Part shown: positions 8,222 through 19,600 of the stretch, in pieces
Position numbering within the stretch: the first letter of the stretch is position 1
Layout: each line of letters begins with the position of its first letter
DNA from: Xanthoparmelia taractica
Taxonomy: Eukaryota; Ascomycota; Lecanoromycetes; Lecanorales; Parmeliaceae
Direction: 5' to 3'
DNA length: 64,000 bases
Assembly (NCBI GenBank): GCA_033085395.1
Contig: JANQBS010000093.1
Location: 62,001-126,000 of the forward strand
Made by a program: the position numbers and the translations under genes
Notes under the pieces: model-generated
Database searches by the model: none
What the model was told of the DNA's origin: nothing
Seen by the model: only the letters and a program-made list of their open reading frames with translations

Positions 8222-9502
8222 ATGTCCTCCCTACCTGAACCAATACTTGGAGCCCTCCAATTCGAAGCCTCGAGCTGGGCCAATGGACCCGCCTCCCATG
8301 ACCCTTTCTATCAAGTACCGGATGGTGCTTCCAAGGCCGTTCCAGGCACTGTGCTCAAGGTTGAGAAGGATACCGACACTTCCAAATACCTCCTTCCTCC
8401 TGCCACTGCCATGACTCGTTTCATTTATCAATCAGAAGATCTCACAGGCACCTCTGTGCCGGCTTCCGCCTTTATACTTTGGCCCTACTCCCCTAAATCT
8501 CAAGCAGATGGATATCCTGTCATTGCCTGGGCCCATGGCACGATTGGGACCTCTGCAAACTGTGCTCCATCGAATCATAAGACCCTCTGGCAGCATTTTC
8601 TTGCCCCGTTTCTGCTCGCGGCTCAGGGCTATGTTGTGGTGGGAACCGATTATGCTGGTCTAGGCGTTCACAAGCACGAGTCAGGAGAGCCGATAGTCCA
8701 CCAGTATATGGCTGGTCCGAGCCACGCGAATGATATCGTATGCGCGGTAGAAGCAGCGCGGAAGGCATTTCCAGAACTCTCCCAGGACTTTGTTGTCGTA
8801 GGCCACTCGCAAGGAGGTGGAGCAACATGGGCAACCGCGCAACGACAGGTGGAAAAGCCGATTTCAGGATACTTGGGTGGTGTTGCTATTTCGCCCGCGA
8901 CCACTTTGATTGACCAGCCAGAACCATTCCTTTCTGTCATTGGGACAGCAATTAGTCCAGGGTTTGCTTCTATATTTGCGGACCTCAAACTAGCAGATAT
9001 TCTCACTGAGAATGGTCAACGAAGTCTTGCAGCAGCGGAGCAATCTGGCGCAGGTATTGCAAGTGGTATTGCTCTTCTTATGGGTGCAGATGGAGGAGCG
9101 GGCCTCATGAAGCAAGATTGGGTTGATAATCACCACGTACAAAAATATCAAGCTATGATCTCCAATGGTGGGAAGAAAATCGCTGGCCCTCTGCTCGTTG
9201 TCCATGGCGCGGCCGATGATAAACTGAGTTCAGCGGCGACCACTGCGGCAGTGGACAAGACCGCCGAAGCATTTCCTGAGTCCCAGCTTGAGTATCTCCT
9301 TCTCCCTAATGTGACACACGTGCCTGCACTACAAGCGTCGCAGAGGATATGGATGGAGTGGATTGCTGATCGATTCGCTGGACGTGAGGTCACAAACCAA
9401 GTGCAACGCAGGGAACTTAACGGCGCTCGGCCGGCGGCGTCTTATCAAAAGGAGCAGAACTGGTACCTTGAGCCGGCGACTCAGTTCTATCATGCACCCT
9501 GA
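8222..9502 (+). CDS. secretory-lipase-type alpha/beta hydrolase
   Basis: A single-exon gene of 426 residues. It belongs to the fungal LIP family of alpha/beta-hydrolases, which split triacylglycerols or other esters. The nucleophile elbow GHSQGG is at residues 194-199 (Ser196). The acid is probably Asp332 in 'HGAADDKL', and the base is His366 in 'LPNVTHVP'. 'AWAHGTIGT' near residues 102-110 matches the oxyanion-loop region of the family. The start chosen is the ATG at 8222, which leaves no obvious signal peptide. This is unusual for a family whose members are normally secreted, and the protein may be intracellular or start in an unseen upstream exon. It lies about 4 kb upstream of the PKS on the same strand and could act on an ester product, but that is conjecture. 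Confidence 0.88.
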   Translation: MSSLPEPILGALQFEASSWANGPASHDPFYQVPDGASKAVPGTVLKVEKDTDTSKYLLPPATAMTRFIYQSEDLTGTSVPASAFILWPYSPKSQADGYPVIAWAHGTIGTSANCAPSNHKTLWQHFLAPFLLAAQGYVVVGTDYAGLGVHKHESGEPIVHQYMAGPSHANDIVCAVEAARKAFPELSQDFVVVGHSQGGGATWATAQRQVEKPISGYLGGVAISPATTLIDQPEPFLSVIGTAISPGFASIFADLKLADILTENGQRSLAAAEQSGAGIASGIALLMGADGGAGLMKQDWVDNHHVQKYQAMISNGGKKIAGPLLVVHGAADDKLSSAATTAAVDKTAEAFPESQLEYLLLPNVTHVPALQASQRIWMEWIADRFAGREVTNQVQRRELNGARPAASYQKEQNWYLEPATQFYHAP

Positions 9503-10586
9503 GCGCTAGTCAGCGATAGATGTCAAATGCAGACATGATTACATTGACGGCAATCCTTGCAGCATACTTGATCGTTGGAGACCTGGGGTGCTAAGAGACT
9601 GCGACGAGACTTTCATTTTGTGCACTTCTTTAGTATGTTGCTACGCGTGGAAATCCACTCTACGTCTAAATCATTCCACAGCAAGATGTCGTCGGGGATT
9701 GGTTGAAGAGATCATATAAGCTTTCGCAAGCCAAAAGCAGCCCCGTGGGGCTTAGTGTTTGCAGGGAGGGGTTTGACATAAAACATGGTTCCGTTTCTTC
9801 TCCATGACTGTCGTTCGTTTCATTTCTGACGATCGTAACATCCGTTTATAAATAGCTTATAGTAAACATTCGCAAGCCATGCTGCTTGCAGACTATTCCC
9901 CGGATCGGGCAGCACGCGGACGCAATCATGCATTAGTGGGGAAGAATTATGTAAGTTTGCGACCCTTGGATGAGTGAGACCCTTCAAGCTTCACCTGCTC
10001 TACAAATTCTATGCATCCAAGTGGCATTCAATCCTACACTCGTATAGCTTCATGTCAGCTGCCGAGAGAATACAACAAGTTAGCACGGGAGGGTCGGCCG
10101 ATGCCATGATCATCGTACACGCTACCATCACCTGAATGAAACACGATCGTCCATCGGCTGTACATCGAGCTCGTGTCCTGCACTGCCAACGAGCTGCTGA
10201 CATTGCGTTTAATATCATCCAATAGATCTTCACAATCTACCATACTGGGCGCCGTCATGTTTGCAATCATCTCGCAACCAGGTCGCGGCTATGATTCGTC
10301 AAAAGTATTGGAGCAGATATATAACAAGGCTATGTATGACACACACCATCATCGTCAACGCCGCGTACAACCGGGACTCTATGTTCAGCCCACAATGCTG
10401 CAAAGGAGCTATCGATTTTAGCTCCAAGGAGCAAGACCCTTTTGGTGACTTCACCTCCGTGTGCGTTCAACCTTATTGCGGGGCGCTTTTCCTCAGCCTT
10501 GAACTCATCTCTATATTGAACGCAGTCAGAACATCGCACTGTCTACTTCAATCCACAAATCCTTTTTACAACAATCTTAGACCACA
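9503..10586. other. intergenic, no gene recognised
   Basis: About 1.1 kb between the hydrolase and the receptor gene. Short frames occur on both strands between 10009 and 10539 but lack motifs and clear starts. It probably holds the promoter of the downstream gene. Confidence 0.5.
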
Positions 10587-11936
10587 ATGGCTACGACGCC
10601 TCAAGGCTTGACAGCTACGTTCGACAGTGACCCCACCATTAACCATGATGCAGAGATTATATCAGTTGTGGCTGTCTTCTCCAGTCTTTCCCTTGTCGCA
10701 CTTTCTTTGCGTTTGCTGTCAAGGCGAATCAAGCACGTCGGTCTGGATTGGGATGATTATCTTGTCGTCGCTTCGTGGGTGTGTATTTGTTCATGGCCCG
10801 CGTGGTCTCAGTCCCACTAATTCTGACCTAGGTGGTAACTTTGGGGGAGGGGATTCTCGTTGCCACTTGTAAGCAGCTTTCTCTGCCTAAGTCAGCACTG
10901 CCTATTGACTCTTTACCCATAGCAACGCAATTTGCGGGCCTCGGTCAGCATGTGTCGAGTCTGACGGCTGAGCAAACTATAGGATTTAAGAAGGTGGACT
11001 ACATCTCTCCACTGATTCTTCTGACTTAGCTAATGTATAAAAGGGTTTCTATATTTTGCCGCTCTTGCAGACCACCGCCCTCTGCTTGGGGAAGCTCTCA
11101 GTACTATTCTTGCTTCACCGCATCTTCATCACTCCCAAGTTCCAGATCGCCGTGCGCATCTTGGCTGCCATTGTGATGGCGTGGTACCTAGCTACATTCT
11201 TTGGCTACGTGTTCATGTGCTATCCGATCCAGGCCAATTGGAATGCGGAGATCCACGCAAAGTGTGGAAACTCATCGATATTCTCTGTAATTGTACCTAT
11301 CCCTTGGGTGTTGACGGATTTTGTTATCCTCTTCGCACCCATACCGGAAGTCAAGAAACTGCAACTACCTCGTTTGGAAAAAATTGGAATCTGTGCCTTA
11401 TTTCTTACAGGTGGCTTGTAAGTCATACACTTTCCCCCTGGCAGAAACAGCAAACTGAGAGAACTGCAGGACGTGCGTTGTCGCTACTTATCGATACAGT
11501 CGGTTTTTCTGGCCTCCAAATGATTTGAGTTGTACGTCTTCAGTTATCGCCGGCCTAAAAACCATACGTACTGATGAAAACAGGGGACTTGGTCGATATA
11601 GCTTACTGGAGTGTCATTGAGACGAATGCGACGGTCATTTGCGCCTGTATCGTAGCCATCAAGCCGGCGCTACAATATCTGTTCCCGGAGAAACTTCTCT
11701 CATCGACTCGATCGGGATGGTCGAGATTGCTATCTTCGCGATCCGGGAAAAGCACAGACAGTGGCAGTCAAGAGAAGCCTAGTGAGTACTCATCGGGCAG
11801 CTTTGAACGTCTCCAAGACCGTCCGCCACATCTGCCGCTTTACAATGAATCGGCGGACAGATTTGGGTCCCGAAAACTTGATGAAGCGCAGGATGTCCCC
11901 TTGTCCTCGATTTTTGTGGAAAGATCCAATTCTTAG
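10587..11936 (+). CDS. Pth11-like integral membrane protein (fungal rhodopsin domain)
   Basis: Six exons: 10587-10778, 10832-10868, 10923-10993, 11071-11417, 11470-11531 and 11584-11936. Together they are 1062 nt, giving 353 residues in a consistent frame. Hallmarks of the fungal rhodopsin domain (Pth11-like receptors) are 'RRIKHVGLDWDDYLVV' after the first membrane helix, 'GLGQH' in the extracellular loop, 'CLGKLSVLFLLHRIF' in a central helix, 'VCVV-type' exon 5 ending in 'DLSWDLVDIAYWSVIE', and a last helix followed by a polar Ser-rich tail. About seven membrane helices are expected. Such proteins are putative G-protein-coupled sensors at the plasma membrane. The third intron uses an uncommon GTGGAC donor and is the least certain. 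The gene lies directly upstream of the PKS on the same strand, so co-regulation is possible. Confidence 0.88.
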
Positions 11937-13665
11937 GCCAAGGGCGCTTGATGAAGTCTGAATGCTTGATGCGGACGTGGGGGTTAAGCTTATGGCTGAT
12001 GTAGTGGAGTGGCTTGGAAAATTGTCCTCTCGTTCCCAATGTCGGGAGAAGCAAGCATTCTGTGTTGAGATTGACAATGATATCATCGGACATAGGGAAA
12101 GCCAGAGATAGAATATGAGATGATGAATCGAACTAGTAATGTAACAAACGCTTTATCGAACGAAGAAACATGTAGGAAAAAATCGTTTCCGTTGGTAATT
12201 TTGAACTACATACCCCTTTCCTTTACCTCAAGGTAGGTATGCTCGAGAGCTGATCGACTAAGATAAAGTCTACTTGGGCTCCGGGCAGGCAGCTTGATCC
12301 TTCGACGATGACAACAATCATGCCTTCCTTCCTACCCAAAACCGCCGGGCAGAATATCTCAAAGAAGATCACCACTTTCAATGCCCAAGTCGATAATTGA
12401 CCTTACAATCCATCGACTCTTGGCTGTCTTTCAAGGCTTCCAACTCGGTGGTGCCGCCTCAGCCTTTCACCTATAATTGAAGTAGCTTTTAGCAACCTTG
12501 CTGCCGATCTTTCATCCCAGGGGTGGGTGACAACAAGTCGTCGCAGAAATTCGTAGGTCTTAGCGGGGATCGGTGTTGCATTGACTACCTTATTGTCACC
12601 CACCCTCGATCTTGAATCCTTCGTACTGCTAAACCCGTCTGCGGGCACAGCGCCCTTGCTTATCCGTTGCCTTGTTCGACCGTACCATTGGTGCGGTAGG
12701 ATGAAAAAATAAAAAAATAAAAACGGACTCGGCTATTCCTTCTGCCACTCGCTAAAACCGTCCGCGGGTCCAGCCTATTGAGCCTACGTGTTGAGATCCC
12801 TGCTTACTTTATGCATCTAGCCAAACGTTCGCGTTTGTGCAGATAAGAATTATATCAACCAGCGCCGCATAGGATCCACCGGTCGTTCCTGCTGCCATAA
12901 GCTTACAATGAACAACAGCGTCGGGTCAGACCCTGGTCTTCCATCCTTTCTCTGGCACTTTTTTGCTCCTGACCAGGGGCTGAGTGTCTCGACCACGGAG
13001 CCTCACTATCAAAGGTACGGCTTCACCTGACATGGCACTGCCTTTACAGCTCGTGCATGACTACGAGACAACGCCAAAACTATCAGAGCCTTGTCAGACC
13101 TCAGCACATGCTCTTCTACGTACGCAATCCTTTGGAATCGAGGAGGTCAGAGTCAAGAACTGTCCATGTCCGCTCATGCATCAACCAGGGCTGAAACACA
13201 CGCCCTTGAGGCGCATGCAACGGGCATTGAGATCATTATATAACTATGAGATAATAGCCAATAGCCTCACAAGTCACAGCTTCTCCTCATGCCGGTAGTC
13301 GTTCATAGCGAAACACAGCCGATGACTTGGGTTTTGCTACCCCTTTTAACGTCATCTTTGATCGGCATATTATGCTTAGCATTATGTGCCACACATTTGG
13401 CTCAACATGTAGCGTTCTGTCGCATGTATTTGGACCGACTCAGCCGTGTCACGCTGGGAGGCAGAGCTTTCATATTTACGTATGAAGCATAAAGAGGGGC
13501 TATTCTTGGCCAATGCTATAACACTGTTCTCATCTCCGTCTCAGCCCATGCGTCCAGATTGTTGTCTGCAACAATTTATGCTTGGCATCCCAGTCTCTCT
13601 CGACCGTCCCTATTAGCTGCTAGCCCGCCATACCTGATCATTGACTCAAAAATTCCAGACAAAAA
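11937..13665. other. intergenic upstream of the PKS
   Basis: About 1.7 kb without a supported gene. A diverged short repeat is seen: 'CTAAACCCGTCTGCGGG' near 12629 and 'CTAAAACCGTCCGCGGG' near 12752. An A-rich run lies at 12703-12722. The region just before 13666 should be the PKS promoter. No binding site could be assigned. Confidence 0.5.
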
Positions 13666-16600
13666 ATGGCAGCCCATACTCTTATTCCACTTGCCATAGT
13701 CGGCATGAGTTGCCGCTTTCCGGCCGGCGCCAACAACCCAGAGGAGTTCTGGTCGATGCTTTCAGAGGGCAGAAGTGCCTGGTCAGAAGTGCCATCTGAC
13801 AGATTCAACTCGAAAGCATTCTACCATCCGAGCCCTGATGTCAACGGTACTTCAAATCATCAAGGAGGTCATTTCCTGAGTCAAGATATATCAGCTTTTG
13901 ACGCTAGCTTCTTCGGAATCACTCCATCCGAAGCAAACGCAATGGATCCACAGCAAAGATTGCAGCTGGAGACGGCTTACGAAGCATTAGAGAATGCTGG
14001 CATTCCCCTTGAGCAAATTCGCGGCTCAAAATCGTCTGTGCATGTCGCCATATTCAGTCGAGATTACGACCGTATGATGTACAAGGACACAAGTGACATT
14101 GCTAGTTACCACATGACGGGTTCAGGAGATGCTATAGCGTCCAACAGAATCTCGTACACCTTTGATCTTAAGGGACCATCTATGACCCTGGATACGGGCT
14201 GCTCTGGAGGTCTAGTAGCTCTACACCAAGCGGCTCAGGGTCTTCGCACTGGCGAAGTCAACATGGCTATCGTCGGAGGAACGAATCTCATCTTGACTCC
14301 TGACTCCATGATACCCATGAGTCTTCTCCAGTATGTCTCACCGGCTCTATATAGGGAGTGATTCACTGACCTTTTGCCCGTAGTATCCTTAACCCGGAGG
14401 GCAGATGTTTCGCATTCTATAGTCGAGGCTCCGGCTATGGACGCGGCGAAGGCGTCGCCACCATCGTTCTCAAAAGACTGGACGATGCGATGAAAGCAGG
14501 TGACAGTATTCGCGCTGTCATCCGTCATACAGGCGTCAACCAAGATGGCAAAACCTCAGGAATTGCGCTACCAAATCAACAAGCGCAAGAAAGTCTGGTC
14601 CGCGGGATGTACCAGGAGCTTGACCTTGAGCCCCTGGATGTCCAATACGTCGAGGCTCATGGGACCGGTACAGTAGCGGGTGACATTACTGAGATGAAGT
14701 CCATCTCGAGTGTGTTCTGCGACGGCGATCGTCGGCAGAACCCATTGTATGTTGGCTCAGTCAAATCAAACATTGGCCATCTCGAAAGCACAAGTGGTTT
14801 GGCAGGTCTGATCAAGACAGTCCTCATCTTGGAGAAAGGGTATATCCCACCAAATATCAACCTGAAGGAGATCAAAAGTGGCCTAGAAGACCACATCCAG
14901 CAGATCAGGGTACGTACAACACTGCTTTGGTTTGGTCACTTCTGACAAGCAACCTTGTGCTCTAGTTGCCTCACGCTGTGGAACCCTTTCCCGACAATTA
15001 TTCTAGCCCCAGGTATGCGTCTGTTAATAGCTTTGGCTACGGTGGTACGTTCACCCAGGTATCTACGCATAGAGGACGTGAAGGGATGAGGCTGACTTGC
15101 AAGCAGGCACCAATGCACACGTAGTGCTTGAAGCTCTCACGAGCTGGCAACAGAGTTCTGCCTGTATCGGTCTATGCGGAGACGCCGCGTCAGGCATTAT
15201 TGCTAGCTCACATAGCGACTCTGACGGAGAAGGATATGTGAACGTTTCTGGAGAATTAGCTTGCATAGGTATCTCAGATCGAGATAAAGATAGCGGTGGC
15301 CAAGCCACAAATTCGGCGTACGAAAAAAGCCCGACACCGCAGTTGATGATCTTGTCAGCAAAGTCAGAGCAATCACTGCTCAAACGCACGGAGGATCTTG
15401 CAATTTGGGTGTCGAAAACTTTAAGCAAAGACGATGACCTTTATTCACTGGCGTATACGCTATCTACGCGGCGTTCACACATGCCATGGCGATGCGGCAT
15501 CATTGCAAGCAATTCCGCAGACCTCAGGTCCTCGCTTACCCAAAGAAACTTTCAGGTGACCAGAGTATCGACCGATATCCGACTCACTTATCTATTCACT
15601 GGGCAAGGCGCTCAATGGTTCGCGATGGGACGCGAGCTCATCGGCGCGCAGCCAAGGTTCCGGGAATCTTTGATCAAATCCGACCAAATCCTACAAAGTT
15701 TGGGCGCGACCTGGGGCTTGGTCGAAGAGCTCTCCCTTGACAAATCGACATCCAAAATTGACGACAGTGAGATTGCCCAGCCAGCCACCACTGCCATACA
15801 GATTGCACTTGTCGACCTACTCGAAAGTTTGGGAATCCAGCCAACCGCAGTATTAGGCCATTCCAGCGGCGAAATTGCTGCAGGATATGCCGCTGACGTG
15901 CTCTCCCATCTTGCAGCTTTGAGTGTCTCTTATCATAGGGGGTTTATCTCGAAGCTGGTCAAATATAAGCCACACGAAAAAGGCGCTATGCTTGCGGTTG
16001 CTCTTAGGGAGGGTGAAGCATCTAAACACATTGCTCAGCTCAAGACCGGCGTCGTTACTGTGGCCTGTGTTAACAGCCCAGCTAGCACTACCATCTCAGG
16101 GGACGAGGCAGCCATCGATGAGCTCAAAGCTATACTTGACGATCAAGCCGTGTTTGCAAGGAAGCTTAAAGTCGACATTGCTTATCACTCTCATCACGTT
16201 CAGAAGGTTGCTGCGCAGTACCATAGCTCACTCAACGGACTAGAGTTCAGTGCGCCTCGGCCCTCGGTGAAGTTCATTTCATCTGTGACAGCAGCTCAAA
16301 AATCGAATGGTTTCGGTCCTTCCTACTGGGTACAGAACTTGACTTCTCCAGTCCGTTTCTCCGACGCTCTTGCAGAGCTCTGTCGCATCCAACACACAGA
16401 GGCTCGATTCTCGCCGGATTCTGTGCCATGCTTTATCGAAGTGGGGCCGCATAGTGCTCTTGCCGGACCGGCTCGCCAGATTCTTGCGCAGCCCAACCTT
16501 ACATCAACGAGCTTTCGGTATCTACCAAGTCTTGTTAGAGATCATGATGGCTTGCACAGTATACTTTCGCTATGCGCGAGACTTTTTGAACTCGGGTATC

Positions 16601-19600
16601 CACTGAATTTAGACCCACGCGCCTTGTTTGGGAGCTCAAATACCCACAGCGCTGTCGTTCATGATCTGCCTACCTACCCATGGGACCACTGCACAAAATA
16701 TTGGCATGAATCCCGTTTAAGCAAGGAGTTTCGTCTTCGCTCCAATCCGCACCATGACTTGCTGGGCATCCGAATCCCGAGTGGGACTCCATTCGAACCA
16801 ATGTGGCGCAATATACTTAACCTGCAGACGCTGCCGTGGCTCCGTGACCATGCTGTGGACAACTCGATCATCTTTCCCGGATCTGGCTACTTATGCATGG
16901 CCATTGAGGCTATTAGGCAAGATCTACAGAACCGTCAATCCATGGGCACCGTCCGTCAATATATCATACGAGACATTGTGTTCTCCAAGGCACTTCTTAT
17001 CCCAGAACCGCCTGGACAGATAGAGATTCAGCTCAGCCTGAAGGCCCTAAAGATTGGCAATGCTAGAGATACATCCGGATGGAATGACTTTAGAGTCTTC
17101 TCTCTTTCCCAGGAAGGAGTATGGAGCGAGAATTGCAGAGGATCAATTATGGTGGAATTTGGCTCGGCGGCGGACGGGTTTGAGTCTTCCTGTGAAGGAG
17201 GCAGGACATCGCCAGCCATGCGAAATCAACCACATTGCCTGGAAGACCAAAGCTCACTGGTTTTCAGTCCTACCGACGTTTACTCAAAGCTTCGCTCGAA
17301 TGGAAACGACTATGGGCCCAATTTCGCAAATTTGGGAGAACTCAGGGTTGATGATCTCCACGTTTCCGGGACAGTGCGAATTCCAGACATTGCAGCTTGT
17401 ATGCCGGCGAACTTCATGCAGCAGCACGTGATACATCCAGCCACCCTGGATGCACTGTTTCACATCAATCTGCCTTTGTTTTTACAAAATTGCTCCCCCG
17501 GATCTGTCATGCCCCTTGCCATTGAGGAAATTGTAATCCCGGCCGGTCTGACGACTATACCTGGAAAGAAACTCGAGGTGACTGCTGAATTGGTTCCAGA
17601 AGGGCCACGCTCGGCTAGGACACACGTGATAGCCTACCCAATGGGCGAAGGTCAGGACTCGAGTCTTCCACTGGTGATCTCAAATGGAGAACTCTGCAGT
17701 GTCGGTGAGGTGCAAAAAGTTGATTCAGCCTCTCACGGAGATCGAAATATCACCTATCAGGTGGAGTGGGGTCTCGACGCTGATTATATGGCTCCGAAAA
17801 TGTATCACTTCCCAGATTCAGCGACCTTGTCGAGACACAGTGCATTATCCCCAGATCAGAAAGCCGAATTGTTGGACAAGGCATCGTCTCTTTACATCAA
17901 GTTTTGTCTCGATCACCTTGAGAAGCAAGCCTTTACCGTGCCTGAAAAACATCATCATTACCTGTTAGACTGGATGAGGCGATATATTGGATCCGGTCCT
18001 GGTCAAAATCTTATTCACGGTATGAACCAAGATGAGATTACAGACACGCTCTCGAAAGCGCAACAGGAGGGTGTTGAAGGAGAGGCAGTGAATCGAATCG
18101 GCGAGAATCTAACTCAAATGCTGGCAGGGAAGGTGGACCCGTTAACTCTAATGCTCGAAGGGGGTCTTTTCTACCGCCTCTACTCCGACGATTCATCTGT
18201 GCGATGCTATTCTCACTTGAGTCAGTATCTTGAGCGCCTCATTTTCAAGAACCCTGACATGAAAGTACTCGAGATTGGAGCTGGTACAGGGGGTACGACG
18301 TTGCCTGTACTTCAAACACTCACTCAAGAGGGACGTCCAATGTTCGGCACTTACGACTTCACGGACATCTCGCCCGGTTTCTTCGACCCAGCCCGGTCGC
18401 TTCTGAAAGAGTGGTCGGGCAAAGTACGATTCAAGACTCTTGATATTGAGCGAAATCCAAGCGCCCAGGGATTTGAAGAAGAGTCTTATGACCTAGTAAT
18501 CGCATCAAATGTACTCCATGCTACTCAATCTATGGAAAACACTATAGGCAACGTTCGACGGCTTCTGAAGCCAGGTGGAAGACTTGCACTGATCGAGCTC
18601 ACTCGACTTCGCCCGGCTTGGAATATCGTTTTTGGCCTGCTTCCCGGCTGGTGGAATGGTGAGTTCTCTTCTTAAACATCTAATATAACCGACATGCTGA
18701 ATACCGCGACAGGATACGATGAGGGACGAAAGGACTGCCCACTACTATCCACTGAGCAATGGGACAACTCGCTTTCCCGTAATGGTTTCACAGGCGTGGA
18801 AGTTGCAGCACAGGATTTTGAGAACTATGCGAGGACGATGACCATGATGATCTCTAGAGCCGAATACCAGGTTGAGACTTCCAAAATGCCGTTCGTGGAG
18901 ATACTTGTTGAACCCAGGCTCAGAGAGCATCTTGGTAGATTTGCTAGAGAGCTTTGTTCTGCACTGGAAGCGAAGGGTTTCCCGGCTCGTATACCATCCT
19001 GGCAATTGTCACAGGAAACATGCGAAGACAAGGTCTACGTGCTTCTGGACTCGAGCGAGCAGCCGTTATTGGCAAATCTATCTAGCGAGCGGTTCCAGGA
19101 AATACGTGGCTTGGTGACCAAAGCAAAGAACATTTTCTGGATAACGGCTGCACGCAGCAATCAATCGGTTTCGGTACCCGACAAAGGACTGACTACGGGC
19201 TTTGCCAGATCGGCTCGGTCGGAAAACGAGGGACTCAAGCTCGTCACGTTCGACGTACGGAGTGACTTATTAATGGACCAAGGAATCGTTAAAGCCACGT
19301 CCACAGTCTTCTCCGCAGCTTTTAGTTCGTTCTCAGCGCAAAGCAGCTTGGGAGAAACCGAATATGCTTACAAGGATGGTCAAATATTGATTCCAAGACT
19401 CATTCCGGACCACCGGATCAATGATATGGTCACGGGGACAAACCGGACTCCAAAAGCTGAGCCTACACTCTTCAAACAAAGCCAGCGCTCCTTGAAGCTA
19501 CATGTAGGGAAGCCAGGACTGCTTGACAGTCTTGTCTTTGTTGATGACCACCGTGTGCTCGAGAAATTGCGTGACGACGAGTTGGAAATCGAAGTCGACG

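Noticed and set aside
12620..12775. Short diverged direct repeat (CTAAA-CCGTC-GCGGG)
   Set aside because: Two imperfect copies of about 17 bases are not enough to support an element or a regulatory array.
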